Part shown: in pieces, positions 29,593-40,139 of the stretch | Layout of the letters: each line of letters begins with the position of its first letter | How positions within the stretch are numbered: position 1 is the first letter of the stretch | NCBI GenBank assembly: GCA_009772925.1 | Contig: WOUQ01000004.1 | Location: forward strand, 166,566 to 230,565 | DNA length: 64,000 nucleotides | Direction of reading: 5' to 3' | From: a bacterium | GTDB lineage: Bacteria > Pseudomonadota > Gammaproteobacteria > Burkholderiales > Thiobacillaceae | The notes under the pieces: model-generated | What the model was told of the DNA's origin: nothing | Database searches by the model: none | The model's input: only the letters and a program-made list of their open reading frames with translations | Made by a program: the position numbers and the translations under genes

Positions 29593-29790
29593 ATGCCCAA
29601 GATGAAGACCAAGAGCGGAGCCGCCAAGCGCTTCCGCGTGCGAGGCAGCGGCAGCATCAAGCGGTCCTCCGCCTACATGCGCCACATCCTCACCAAGAAG
29701 ACCACCAAGCGCAAGCGCCACCTGCGCGGGATGTCCGACGTGAATCCTTCCGACATCGGTCACGTGCGTGACATGATGCCCTACGCCTAA
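29593..29790 (+). CDS. rpmI: Ribosomal protein bL35
   Basis: [46 protein letters not shown]. Confidence 0.97.
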   Translation: MPKMKTKSGAAKRFRVRGSGSIKRSSAYMRHILTKKTTKRKRHLRGMSDVNPSDIGHVRDMMPYA

Positions 29791-29804
29791 GAAAGGAGAC
29801 CGTC

Positions 29805-30170
29805 ATGCCTCGCGTCAAACGTGGTGTAACCGCCCACGCCAGCCACAAGAAGGTCCTGGACGCCGCCAAGGGCTTCCGCGGCCGCCGCAAGAACGTCTTC
29901 CGCATCGCCAACGAGGCGGTCATGAAGGCCGGCCAGTATGCCTACCGCGACCGTCGTCAGCGCAAGCGCCAGTTCCGCCAACTGTGGATCGCCCGGATCA
30001 ACGCCGCCGTGCGCGCGCTGGAGTTGGACATGACCTACAGCGTGTTCATGAACGGCCTGAAGAAGGCCAACATCGACATCGACCGCAAGGTGCTGTCCGA
30101 CATGGCCATCTTCGATCAGCCCGCGTTCGCCAAGATCGCCGAGCAGGCCAAGGCCAGCCTGGGGGCGTAA
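29805..30170 (+). CDS. rplT: Ribosomal protein bL20
   Basis: [68 protein letters not shown]. Confidence 0.98.
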   Translation: MPRVKRGVTAHASHKKVLDAAKGFRGRRKNVFRIANEAVMKAGQYAYRDRRQRKRQFRQLWIARINAAVRALELDMTYSVFMNGLKKANIDIDRKVLSDMAIFDQPAFAKIAEQAKASLGA

Positions 30171-30190
30171 GCCATCCCGGACTGCACCGG

Positions 30191-30217
30191 GGGAGGCCTG
30201 CGAGGGCCTCCCTTTTT
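30191..30217 (+). terminator. Intrinsic terminator/attenuator between rplT and pheS
   Basis: GGGAGGCC-TGCGAG-GGCCTCCC-TTTTT. Confidence 0.8.
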
Positions 30218-30227
30218 CTTTTTCTGA

Positions 30228-31259
<1,032 letters not shown>

Positions 31260-31271
31260 GGAATCTCGACC

Positions 31272-33629
31272 ATGCAATTTTCCGAAGCCTGGCTGAAAAG
31301 CCTCGTCGATCCCAAGCTGCCCACCGACCAGCTGGGCCATCTGCTCACCATGGCCGGCCTCGAAGTGGAGGCCCTGGAGCCCGCCGCGCCCGCCTTCACC
31401 CGGGTGGTGGTGGCGGAAATTCTCAGCGCCGAGAAGCATCCCAACGCCGACCGCCTGCAGGTCTGCCAGGTCAACGTGGGCGAAGCCGCGCCCCTGACCA
31501 TCGTCTGTGGTGCCCCCAACGCCCGCGCCGGCCTGAAGACCGCCTGTGCCCTGGTGGGCGCCCAACTGCCCGGTGATTTCCAGATCAAGCAGGCCAAGGT
31601 CCGCAACGTGGAGTCCTTCGGCATGCTCTGCTCGGCCAAGGAGCTGGGCCTGTCCGCCGATGCCGCCGGCATCATGGAACTGCCCGCCGACGCGCCCGTG
31701 GGTGTTGCCCTGCGCGACTGGCTGGACCTGGACGACCATCTCATCACCCTCAAGCTCACCCCCAACCGGGGCGATTGCCTGTCGGTGCTGGGTATCGCCC
31801 GGGAAGTGGCGGCCCTTACCGGCACCGCTCTGGAAGGCGTGGATTGTTCCGCCGTCGCTGCCCAAGTGGCCGACACTTATCCCGTGGTCATCGAGCACGA
31901 AGCCGGTTGCCCCCGTTATGTCGGCCGGGTGATCCGGGGCATCGACCCCAAGGCCGCCAGCCCCGCCTGGATGGTGCGGCGCCTGGAGCGTTCCGGCCTG
32001 CGCGCCATCCACCCGGTGGTGGACGTGACCAACTACGTGCTGCTGGAACTGGGCCAGCCCATGCACGGCTTCGACCTGGCCCGGCTACGGGGCCCCATCC
32101 GCGCCCGCCTGGCCCGTTCCGGTGACAAGCTCGAACTGCTCAATGGCGAGGTCATGGAGCCGGCCGCTGACGCCCTGCTCATCGCCGACGACAGCGGTCC
32201 CCTGGCCCTGGCGGGCATCATGGGCGGCGTGGGCAGCGGGGTGACTGAGGCCACCGTCGATGTGTTCCTGGAGGCCGCCCACTTCACGCCCGACGCCATT
32301 GCCGGCCGCGCCCGCCGCCACGGCCTGTCCACCGATTCCTCGCACCGCTTCGAGCGCGGCGTGGACCCGGAACTGCCGCGCTTCGCCATGCAGCGGGCCA
32401 CCCGTCTGATCCTGGAGATCTGCGGCGGCCAGTGCGGCCCCCTGGTGGAAAGCGGTCCCGGCACCGCCGCGAAGGCTCCTGTGGATTTCCGTCCCGCCCG
32501 CGCCCGCAAGATCCTGGGCTTCGATCTGGATGACGGCGCCATGCTTGGCATCCTCGCCCGCCTGGGCATGAGCATCGGCACCGAAGGCGCCAGCGTCCGC
32601 GTCCAGGCCCCCAGCCACCGCTTCGATATCAGCCGCGAAGTCGATCTCATCGAAGAGGTCGCCCGCGTTCACGGCTACGACGCCATCCCCGCCATCGCGC
32701 TGCGCGGCGATCACGCCATGCTGCCGGCGGGGGAGGGCGCGCGCTCCGTTGCCGAGATTAAAAAGCTATTGGTGGCAAGGGGTTATCAGGAAAACATTAC
32801 CTATAGCTTCACTTCCGAGGAACTGGATCGGGACTTCCGTTCCCAGGGCGAGATCCTGCCCCTGCTGAACCCCATCGCCAGCCAGATGGGCGTCATGCGC
32901 GGCAGCCTGCTGGGCGGCCTGGTGCAATCCCTGCGCCACAACCTGAACCACGGCCAGGAACGCCTGCGCATCTTCGAGGCCGGTCGCGCCTTCATCAGCG
33001 CCGGCGCCGAGGACCAGCCCCAACGTATCGCCGCCCTGGCCTTCGGCGCCTGCCGCCCCGAGCAATGGGGCGAGAAGGCCCGGCCGGTGGATTTCTTCGA
33101 TCTGCGCGCCGACCTCGATGCCATGCTGCATCCGCGTGCCGTCGAATACCGACCCGCAGCCCATCCCTCCCTGCATCCTGGCCAGTCCGCCGAGGTGTGG
33201 CTGGATGGCGCCGCCATCGGCTGGATCGGCAGCCTGCATCCCAGGTTGACGCAGAAATACGGCTTCGCCAAGGCGCCGATGTTGTTCGAGATCGACTTGC
33301 AGCCCTTGCTCGAACAGGGCGCCCCTCGCTATCAGGGGCTGGCGCGTTTCCCCGCGGTGCGCCGGGATTTGGCCGTGCTGGTGGATGCCGCCTTGTCTTT
33401 GGGCGATATCGAGGCCGCGGTCCGCGACGCGAAGCCGGCCCTGGTGGCGGACTTTGCCTGCTTCGATGTGTACCAGGGGCAGGGTGTGGAGCATGGCAAA
33501 AAAAGCCTTGCTTTCAAGATGTTGTTGCAACATACTGAGAAAACGCTTACAGATTCCGAGATCGAGGCCGCCGTGGCGGGTGTCTTGGAGTTGCTGGCAC
33601 TACGTTTCAACGCAACGCTACGTGGTTAA
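31272..33629 (+). CDS. pheT: Phenylalanyl-tRNA synthetase beta subunit
   Basis: 785 aa; characteristic N-terminal tRNA-binding domain and B5 domain; follows pheS. Confidence 0.98.
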   Translation: MQFSEAWLKSLVDPKLPTDQLGHLLTMAGLEVEALEPAAPAFTRVVVAEILSAEKHPNADRLQVCQVNVGEAAPLTIVCGAPNARAGLKTACALVGAQLPGDFQIKQAKVRNVESFGMLCSAKELGLSADAAGIMELPADAPVGVALRDWLDLDDHLITLKLTPNRGDCLSVLGIAREVAALTGTALEGVDCSAVAAQVADTYPVVIEHEAGCPRYVGRVIRGIDPKAASPAWMVRRLERSGLRAIHPVVDVTNYVLLELGQPMHGFDLARLRGPIRARLARSGDKLELLNGEVMEPAADALLIADDSGPLALAGIMGGVGSGVTEATVDVFLEAAHFTPDAIAGRARRHGLSTDSSHRFERGVDPELPRFAMQRATRLILEICGGQCGPLVESGPGTAAKAPVDFRPARARKILGFDLDDGAMLGILARLGMSIGTEGASVRVQAPSHRFDISREVDLIEEVARVHGYDAIPAIALRGDHAMLPAGEGARSVAEIKKLLVARGYQENITYSFTSEELDRDFRSQGEILPLLNPIASQMGVMRGSLLGGLVQSLRHNLNHGQERLRIFEAGRAFISAGAEDQPQRIAALAFGACRPEQWGEKARPVDFFDLRADLDAMLHPRAVEYRPAAHPSLHPGQSAEVWLDGAAIGWIGSLHPRLTQKYGFAKAPMLFEIDLQPLLEQGAPRYQGLARFPAVRRDLAVLVDAALSLGDIEAAVRDAKPALVADFACFDVYQGQGVEHGKKSLAFKMLLQHTEKTLTDSEIEAAVAGVLELLALRFNATLRG

Positions 33630-33644
33630 GGGAGCAAGACCTGC

Positions 33645-33953
33645 ATGACCCTGACGAAGGCAGAACTGGCCAACCTGTTGTTCGAAAAGGTCGGCCTCAA
33701 TAAAAGAGAAGCCAAGGACATGGTGGAGACCTTTTTCGAGGAAGTCCGCACGGCCCTGGAGAACGGCGACAGCGTCAAGCTGTCCGGTTTCGGCAACTTC
33801 CAGTTGCGCGAGAAGCCTCCGCGGCCCGGTCGCAACCCCAAGACCGGCGAGGAAATGCCCATCACGGCGCGCCGTGTCGTCACCTTCCATGCCAGCCAGA
33901 AACTGAAGGATATGGTGGAAGAGGCTCATGTCGGACCCGCTGCCCGCAACTGA
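33645..33953 (+). CDS. ihfA: Integration host factor alpha subunit
   Basis: 102 aa; [88 protein letters not shown]. Confidence 0.97.
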   Translation: MTLTKAELANLLFEKVGLNKREAKDMVETFFEEVRTALENGDSVKLSGFGNFQLREKPPRPGRNPKTGEEMPITARRVVTFHASQKLKDMVEEAHVGPAARN

Positions 33954-34296
33954 ACTTCCGCCGATCCCGCCGAAACGCTATTTCACCATCGGCGAAGTGA
34001 GCGAACTGTGCGGTGTGAAACCGCATGTCCTGCGCTATTGGGAACAGGAATTCAACCAGCTCAAGCCGGTGAAACGGCGCGGCAACCGGCGCTACTACCA
34101 GCATCACGAGGTGATGCTCATCCGCCGCATCCGCGAACTGCTCTATGAGCAGGGCTTCACCATCAGCGGTGCCCGCAACCGGTTGCTGAGCGAGGGGGGC
34201 GAATCCGCCCTTGCCGCGGTCGAGGAGGCGGAAAGCGTTGATCTGGCTTCGATCAAGAAGGAATTGGCCGAGATCATCGGCATTCTGAAAAGCTGA
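33928..34296 (+). CDS. MerR-family transcriptional regulator
   Basis: 122 aa; [52 protein letters not shown]. Confidence 0.95.
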   Translation: MSDPLPATELPPIPPKRYFTIGEVSELCGVKPHVLRYWEQEFNQLKPVKRRGNRRYYQHHEVMLIRRIRELLYEQGFTISGARNRLLSEGGESALAAVEEAESVDLASIKKELAEIIGILKS

Positions 34297-34437
34297 GGGC
34301 CAAGCCGGCCTACTGACGGAAACTTCCACACAACTGGCGTGCAAATCCATGGATTTGCACGGGATTTTCGCGTATCGCGCGTTTTTTTTCGGGCGGTGTT
34401 TACCGATCCTCCCCGACCCCCTATAATGCGCGGCGTT

Positions 34438-34514
34438 CGGGGCGTAGCGCAGCCTGGTAGCGCACCTGCATGGGGTGCAGGGGGTCGGAAGTTCGAATCT
34501 TCTCGCCCCGACCA
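34438..34514 (+). tRNA. tRNA-Pro (anticodon GGG); attachment site of the element
   Basis: CGGGGCG/CGCCCCG acceptor, CCTGC-ATGGGGT-GCAGG anticodon arm, TTCGAAT T-loop, CCA encoded; TATAAT box upstream. Confidence 0.95.
34467..34514 (+). repeat. attL: 3' part of tRNA-Pro, direct repeat with attR
   Basis: 46/48 identity to 48276..48323, including a 31-bp exact core GTCGGAAGTTCGAATCTTCTCGCCCCGACCA. Confidence 0.93.
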
Positions 34515-34582
34515 AATAAATCAAAGACTTACCAGAAAGTCGGACCAAGAAAGCCAGCCTTCCCAGCTGGCTTTTTTCATTT

Positions 34583-34603
34583 CTGTAGCCAACCTGTAGC
34601 CAA
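34583..34603 (+). repeat. Left pair of CTGTAGCCAA repeats (putative integrase arm sites)
   Basis: CTGTAGCCAA at 34583-34592 and 34594-34603, 11-bp period. Confidence 0.7.
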
Positions 34604-34635
34604 AGCCGATTCCCTAGGGGGGTGGTGGCACAGAC

Positions 34636-34664
34636 GAAAAAAAACAGCCCCGAAGCGGGGCTGT
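34636..34664 (-). terminator. Intrinsic terminator at the end of the element's minus-strand gene array
   Basis: Reverse strand ACAGCCCCGCTTCGGGGCTGT followed by TTTTTTTT. Confidence 0.85.
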
Positions 34665-34745
34665 GAATGCCCGGCTATGCGCCGGGCAGGGAGGTCGGGG
34701 AAAGCTACCCCATAGGCAGCACCGAATAAATCGCTTGTAGGGCCC

Positions 34746-35558
34746 CTACGCAGCTTCGGCGTCGGTTTCCAGCTGGCTTGCCTTGCTGATGTTGCCGAAT
34801 TCGTCCCTGATGATGCTGGTCTCCGTCCGGCGCGGCGGCAGGCTCACGGTGACGGCAGCCGGGGGGGTGTTGATCGTGGCCTCAAGCGTGACGGGGGTGG
34901 GCTCGACCACGATCTTGTTCTCGACCACGATCTGCTGCGGCGCCGGGGGCGCGGCCTCCTCGCGCTTCGGGGGGTGGTCCAGGAAATAGCGCAGCGCCGC
35001 CTCCAGGCGGGCCTGGAGCAGGCGCAGGGCCGGCAGGACGCGGTCGGTGAGTCCCGCCCTGGTCGCCTTGGACTGGGTCTGCCAGTCGTTGATGAGGGTG
35101 ATCTGCTTGTCGAAGGACTGGAGCACCTTCTCGGTTCCGTAGCTTGGCTTCCGCGCCATGGAGCTTTCAGTATTGCCCCGCTGCCGGCGCAGATTCAGCA
35201 GCCGCTCGGCCTGCTCGTTTCCCATGCGATCGATGTTGGCCAGGTCCTTCTCCACGGCGGCGATCTCCTTGCGAATCCAGCCCATCAGCTGGGCCTGGAC
35301 GGGGTAGCCGTCGCGCACGATGCTGGCCTGATATTGCACGGTGCCGAGCCAGCCGAGTTCGATCAGGCGCACCTGAATGCCGTCATCGGCGGCCTTGACC
35401 AAGGCGTCCCGGTAGGCGGCCTGGTCGAAGGCGACGGGGGGGAATACGGCGGGGCCGGCAGGTTGAACAGCAGCGGCTTTGGCGGGCTTGCTGGCGCGGG
35501 TCTTTTCAGGGGCGGGCCTCGCGGCGCGGGGCTGTACGGGTCTCGATTGCATGGGCAT
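34746..35558 (-). CDS. Hypothetical phage-type protein
   Basis: MPMQSRPVQPRAARPAPEKTRASKPAK...; downstream of the RadC-like gene; start ATG at 35558 chosen to avoid overlap. Confidence 0.6.
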   Translation of the reverse strand: MPMQSRPVQPRAARPAPEKTRASKPAKAAAVQPAGPAVFPPVAFDQAAYRDALVKAADDGIQVRLIELGWLGTVQYQASIVRDGYPVQAQLMGWIRKEIAAVEKDLANIDRMGNEQAERLLNLRRQRGNTESSMARKPSYGTEKVLQSFDKQITLINDWQTQSKATRAGLTDRVLPALRLLQARLEAALRYFLDHPPKREEAAPPAPQQIVVENKIVVEPTPVTLEATINTPPAAVTVSLPPRRTETSIIRDEFGNISKASQLETDAEAA

Positions 35559-35569
35559 GGCACGTCCTT

Positions 35570-36097
35570 TCAGGAAGTGAGGGCCCCGCCGCAGTGCGGG
35601 CAGCGGGGGCCGGGGGTGGTTTCGGTGGGGTCGTGGTCGACCAGGTCCTCCAGGCGCACGATGTGCCCGGTGCGGATGTCGGCGACGCCGTTGCTGGCGA
35701 TCACCATGTGGCGCAACACCATGCAGCCCACCGCGGCCAGCTGGCTGTCCAGGGTATCCGCGGCCTCGCGGTCCTCCGGGCTGGGGGTGGGGTCGCCGTT
35801 CGGGTGGCAGTGCGCGAAGACCGCATGGCAGGCGCCATGCAGGGCTGCACGGCGGGCCGGCAGGTACTTGTCGTACACCAGGCCGTGAAGGCCGCCCACA
35901 GACAGTTCCTCGACTTCGATCAGCCGACAGTCGCGGTCCAGGAAGTAGCCCAGCAGCCGCTCCACCTCGGAATCGTGCAGCTGCAGCATGGCTGCGGCGA
36001 TCACGCGGCCGGTATCGGTGTAGTCCGGCATCCCATCGCGCCGCAGCTGGCGGATGGCGGCCTGCAGGCCGGCCTGGATGGTGGCGGCCTCGTTCAT
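35570..36097 (-). CDS. RadC/JAB (MPN) domain protein
   Basis: HCHPNGDPTPSPEDREAADTLDSQLAAVGCMVLRHMVIASNGV; start ATG at 36097. Confidence 0.78.
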   Translation of the reverse strand: MNEAATIQAGLQAAIRQLRRDGMPDYTDTGRVIAAAMLQLHDSEVERLLGYFLDRDCRLIEVEELSVGGLHGLVYDKYLPARRAALHGACHAVFAHCHPNGDPTPSPEDREAADTLDSQLAAVGCMVLRHMVIASNGVADIRTGHIVRLEDLVDHDPTETTPGPRCPHCGGALTS

Positions 36098-36747
36098 TCG
36101 GCCGTCCAACCGCCGGATTCCTGGCGATGGATGCCGGCACCGGCCATCAGGCTGGTGACGCGCTCGCGCAGCTGCACCGGGTCCAGGGCGGACAGGCGCA
36201 GTCGGGTGAGCCCGTCCAAGGCCCGCTCCAGGGCGGTGGCCTCGGCGGTCAGGTCGCGCAATTCGGCCTGCGCCTTGGCGACCTCCTCCCGGGGCGGCGG
36301 CGACGCCCACCAGTTCCCGGGCTGCGCCCCCATCTCGGCCAGGCGCAGGCGGGCCTCGGCGATGTCCGGCGCGAGCCCGCGCAGGCCGCTGTCGACCAGG
36401 CCGATGGCGGTTTCCAGATCGGTCTCGCCCAGGTCCGGGTCGGTGACCAGACGGGTGAGCAGGTTGGACTCGCGGCCACGGGCCTGGGCGATCTGACCCT
36501 GGGCTTGCCACAGGGCGGCGTTGGCGGCCTCCAGGGCCTGCTGGCAGGTCTTGACCTTGGCCTCCAGGGCGGGGACGGTCTTCTCGGCCTTGGCGGCGTC
36601 GGCGATGGCCGAGTGGGCGCCGGAGATCAGTTCCTGGCGCAGCCTGGCCTTGGCGGCCTGTTCCTGCGCGGCTTGCTCGGCCACCATGGACTGGAATCCA
36701 GGTAGTTTCTCAACGAACTTGGCGATGTCGGCTTGGGTGATCTGCAT
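36094..36747 (-). CDS. Coiled-coil hypothetical phage-type protein
   Basis: 217 aa, heptad-rich; overlaps the start of the RadC-like gene by ATGA-type coupling. Confidence 0.65.
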   Translation of the reverse strand: MQITQADIAKFVEKLPGFQSMVAEQAAQEQAAKARLRQELISGAHSAIADAAKAEKTVPALEAKVKTCQQALEAANAALWQAQGQIAQARGRESNLLTRLVTDPDLGETDLETAIGLVDSGLRGLAPDIAEARLRLAEMGAQPGNWWASPPPREEVAKAQAELRDLTAEATALERALDGLTRLRLSALDPVQLRERVTSLMAGAGIHRQESGGWTAE

Positions 36748-36759
36748 GATTCTTTCCTT

Positions 36760-38871
36760 TCAGTAGGGATTGCGCGTGATCCGTATCCGCCGCAAGGGAG
36801 GACGCGGGGGAACTACGGCCACCGGAGTGGGCGCAGGGGATGCGGGGGTGGATTCCGTTTCCGTGGCTTCTTCCGCGTCGCCGGTCGCAGGGAATAGTCC
36901 CTGCTGGCGGATGCGGGATTCCACGAGGTCCCACCAATGCGTTTTCTTGGCGTGCAGCCCGAGGGCATGCACCAGCCACACGGCGTACACACAGCAGTCC
37001 AGTGCCTCGTTGGCGCGATCGGTGCGCTTCTTCCATTGCCGCCGGCGGGGGTTGATGCGCATGGGGATCTTCAACTCGGAAAGCAACTGCTCGTAGAAGT
37101 CTGGCCGCACGGTCTGGTACCAGTGCATGCGCAGCGGGCCGTTGCCGGTGAGGCGCACGCGGCCGCCTTCCTGCGCCCAGCCCAGGATGCTGTCCTTGGC
37201 GCGGGCAGTGCCGACAATCTGCACCTGCACGCCGTGCTTGTCGGACTTCCGGCCGCTGCGGTGGGGGTCCAGGGTGGCGCTGGCGGGCGGGCGCCATATC
37301 TCCACCTTGCCTTCGGAGTCGCTGGCCCCCTTCACCGCATACACGGGGCGGCCTGGGCGGTTGCGCTTGCGCACGAAGTCGTACACGGCGCCGCTGGTCT
37401 GGCCGTCCGAGGAATCGATGGCCACGGCGGCGATCTTCAGTTGTGCGCCACTGGCGTGCTCGACGGCCTGTTCCAGCATCTGGTCCAGGTCCAGCCAGGC
37501 GCCGGCGAAGGCCACCACCGTGGGGCCATAGAGTTCACCCCAGAAAGCCAGCCACATTTCCTCGCGCCGGCCCGCCACCCAGCAGGTGACGGCCAGGCGG
37601 TCGTGTTGCACGTCGACGGTGAGCAGGGGTATCAGGCCGCCCTCGGGGGCCGTCCACTGCGCATAGGGCTCGGCGCGGGCCTCCAGTTCCGACTCCTCGG
37701 GCAGTTCGCCGCGATACTCCCAGGGCAGGCCCAGGGTGGAGTTCCAGAAGGCGATCATCTCCGAGTTGTCGCCCTCGTCTTGCTTGTGCTTGGCCTCCAG
37801 GTACTTGCGCGCCAGCACGGGCACGCGGCTGCCGGGGAACGTGGACAGCAGCTCGTTCAGCAGGAAGCCGACGGCGCCGGTAGCCGGGGCGGTGGCCTCG
37901 AAGTGGCCCTGGTGGATGGCCGCGTGGCGCTCCTCCTCGGTCCATGGGGCCTTGCAGGCGGGGCAGGTGTAGTAGGCCTGTTCCCAGCGGGCCTCGCCGT
38001 AGATTTCCCGGGCGGGCTGGCTGGCGTCCTCGGGGATCACCACGTTGTCCCAGGCGGGAACGTGTTCCTGGCCGCAGTGCGGGCAGGGCACCAGGTACTT
38101 GCGCTGATCGGAGGCGAGGATCTCTGCTTCGATGCTGCTGGCGCCCTTGGCGGTGGGCGTGCCGCCAATCAGCACCAGGTGATCCGGGTAGGCCTTGGCC
38201 CGCTCCTCGGCCAGCTTGATGGAGTCGCCCTGGGCGCCGGCCACGTTGCTGCTGGCATCGTCCGGTTCTTCGATAGCGACGATGCGGGCGGAGGTGGACT
38301 TCACGTCGCTGGGGCTGTTGCTGCCCACCAGCTTGATCAAGCCACCGGGGTAGTGCTTCCGGGTGGCGGAGTTACCGGCCGCGCGGCTCTTCAGGCTGAT
38401 GCGCTCGGCCAGGGGCGCGGTGGCCCGCACCATGGGGTCGAACTTCTCCGCGGCGTAGTCCTTCGCGGACTTCTCGCGCGGGAAGACCACCACCTGCACG
38501 CTGGGCCGATGGTGTACGTGGTAGCCCATGACGTTGCACAGCACGCCGACGGTGTAGCCGATCTGCGCGGATTTCATGACCACCACCTTACGGATGTCCG
38601 GGTCGGAGCAGGCCTGGAGGATGGGGCGCAGTGCCGGGGTGTAGGCCATGGAATAGCGGCCCGGGGTGGCGGACTCCTCCGGACTCAGCACGCGGTATTT
38701 CTCGGCCCAGGCATCGATGCTCATCTTGGGAGGCGGCGCCAGCTCGGCCCATACCCGCGCCAGCAGGGCGTCCAGGGATGCGGCGGTCCGGGACCTGCCC
38801 TCCAGGGCGTCCAGGGCGTCAGCGGCCCAGGTGGCGCCGGGGGGCAGGGCCAGGCCCATGGGGGTGTTCAC
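36760..38871 (-). CDS. Phage terminase large subunit, lambda GpA type
   Basis: 703 aa; VVVMKSAQIGYTVGVLCNVMGYHV, GGTPTAKGASSIEAEILASDQRKYLVPCPHCGQ, LTVDVQHDRLAVTCWVAG. Confidence 0.93.
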   Translation of the reverse strand: MNTPMGLALPPGATWAADALDALEGRSRTAASLDALLARVWAELAPPPKMSIDAWAEKYRVLSPEESATPGRYSMAYTPALRPILQACSDPDIRKVVVMKSAQIGYTVGVLCNVMGYHVHHRPSVQVVVFPREKSAKDYAAEKFDPMVRATAPLAERISLKSRAAGNSATRKHYPGGLIKLVGSNSPSDVKSTSARIVAIEEPDDASSNVAGAQGDSIKLAEERAKAYPDHLVLIGGTPTAKGASSIEAEILASDQRKYLVPCPHCGQEHVPAWDNVVIPEDASQPAREIYGEARWEQAYYTCPACKAPWTEEERHAAIHQGHFEATAPATGAVGFLLNELLSTFPGSRVPVLARKYLEAKHKQDEGDNSEMIAFWNSTLGLPWEYRGELPEESELEARAEPYAQWTAPEGGLIPLLTVDVQHDRLAVTCWVAGRREEMWLAFWGELYGPTVVAFAGAWLDLDQMLEQAVEHASGAQLKIAAVAIDSSDGQTSGAVYDFVRKRNRPGRPVYAVKGASDSEGKVEIWRPPASATLDPHRSGRKSDKHGVQVQIVGTARAKDSILGWAQEGGRVRLTGNGPLRMHWYQTVRPDFYEQLLSELKIPMRINPRRRQWKKRTDRANEALDCCVYAVWLVHALGLHAKKTHWWDLVESRIRQQGLFPATGDAEEATETESTPASPAPTPVAVVPPRPPLRRIRITRNPY

Positions 38872-39335
38872 TCGACGGCCTCAGGCTGTTGGGACTGCTG
38901 CCAGTCGGCGAGCTTGCCCAGCACCTCGTCGAAGAGATCGCGCAGCTGGGTTTCCCGCTCGGCCCGGTCCTTGCCTTCCATGGCAACGGCGATGCGCGCA
39001 GGTTCGCTGCGGATGCGCTCCCGGGCGGCCACCACCGCGGCCTTCATCGCCGGCTCGATGGCGGCGGCGGGCACCAGCTGGGCGCGCTTCTCGGCGAGGC
39101 GCAGTTCCATGTCATCGGCTTGCAGGCGGTGGAGGCGGTCCTTCGGGGATTCGGCCTGCACCTTGCGCACCTCGCGGTCGACCAGCCAGCGAATGCAGGC
39201 GGCGGCGTCGTACTCGTTGGGCACCCCACGGCCGCCCTGGACAGCCACGGGGAAGCCGGCTTCCTGCCATTCGACGATGGTCTTGGGGGCCACTCCCATC
39301 ATTTCGGCGATCTTGTCCTGGCCAATCACACGCAT
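38868..39335 (-). CDS. Terminase small subunit, Nu1-like
   Basis: 155 aa; MerR-like HTH IAEMMGVAPKTIVEWQEAGFPV; overlaps the terminase large subunit start. Confidence 0.82.
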   Translation of the reverse strand: MRVIGQDKIAEMMGVAPKTIVEWQEAGFPVAVQGGRGVPNEYDAAACIRWLVDREVRKVQAESPKDRLHRLQADDMELRLAEKRAQLVPAAAIEPAMKAAVVAARERIRSEPARIAVAMEGKDRAERETQLRDLFDEVLGKLADWQQSQQPEAVE

Positions 39336-39428
39336 GGATTACTCACATCTAAGTCATTGATATAACTAGGGAATGATCGCGGTCGGGATGGCCCGTGTGT
39401 CGCAACCCCTGGGAAGGACCCTGAGTTT

Positions 39429-40139
39429 TCATCGGGCGGTCCTCACTGCCTGGCGATAGGCCGCGCGGAAGTGGCCCGCGAACTCCTTGGCCATCACGCC
39501 CCGGGCCATCTCGGGTAGGTCGATCACCTTGCGGTATCCGGCGCCCTTGACGAATACCATCATGGCCTTGAGGGCGCGGCCCTTGCGCCAGTACACGCCG
39601 GGCGGGAGATGGGAGCGGGTACCCGGGCGGATGGCGAAATAGCCGGTCAGGGCCATGCGCTTGCCGCGTCCCTTGTACTGCTGCATGCCCGATTTCAGTG
39701 AGCCGAGCATTTCCGCCACCGCGGTGCGCCTGGGGTTGCCGTAGCCATCCAGGGGCATGCCACTGCCGGGGACGGCACGCCAGCCACTGGGCAGGGCGCC
39801 CAGGGCGGCCAGGGCCACCTCCATGGGCTTGTTGCCGCGCACGCCACCGGCGAAGTGTTCCTTGAGCAGCACGGCCGGAGCAGTGCCGCGGCCGGGCTTG
39901 CGATCCCGTATCCCGACCACGGCCTGCAGCTTGTCCCGACGGGCCGCGGTCGAGAAGGTGGAGTTGCGCGAGTAGGGCGTCGAAGACGGCAGTTCCGCGG
40001 CCACCTTGGCCTTGAGGCGCATTTCCAGGCGGCGCGCGGTCTTCGTGAGCGCCACGCCTGCGGCGAAGCGCGCCTGCTTCTGGGCAGAGATCAGGAAGCG
40101 CTGGGTGCGGCCGATGCCCTCAATCCGGATGCGGATCAC
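39429..40139 (-). CDS. Phage minor tail/neck protein-like (gpZ-like)
   Basis: 236 aa basic protein; ...ALTKTARRLEMRLKAKVAAELPSSTPYSRNSTF...; position between tape-measure-like gene and terminase. Confidence 0.5.
   Translation of the reverse strand: MIRIRIEGIGRTQRFLISAQKQARFAAGVALTKTARRLEMRLKAKVAAELPSSTPYSRNSTFSTAARRDKLQAVVGIRDRKPGRGTAPAVLLKEHFAGGVRGNKPMEVALAALGALPSGWRAVPGSGMPLDGYGNPRRTAVAEMLGSLKSGMQQYKGRGKRMALTGYFAIRPGTRSHLPPGVYWRKGRALKAMMVFVKGAGYRKVIDLPEMARGVMAKEFAGHFRAAYRQAVRTAR

Noticed and set aside
36937-39360. 807-aa ORF antisense to terminase genes
   Set aside because: Same third-position mirror artefact opposite GpA/Nu1; no family signature.
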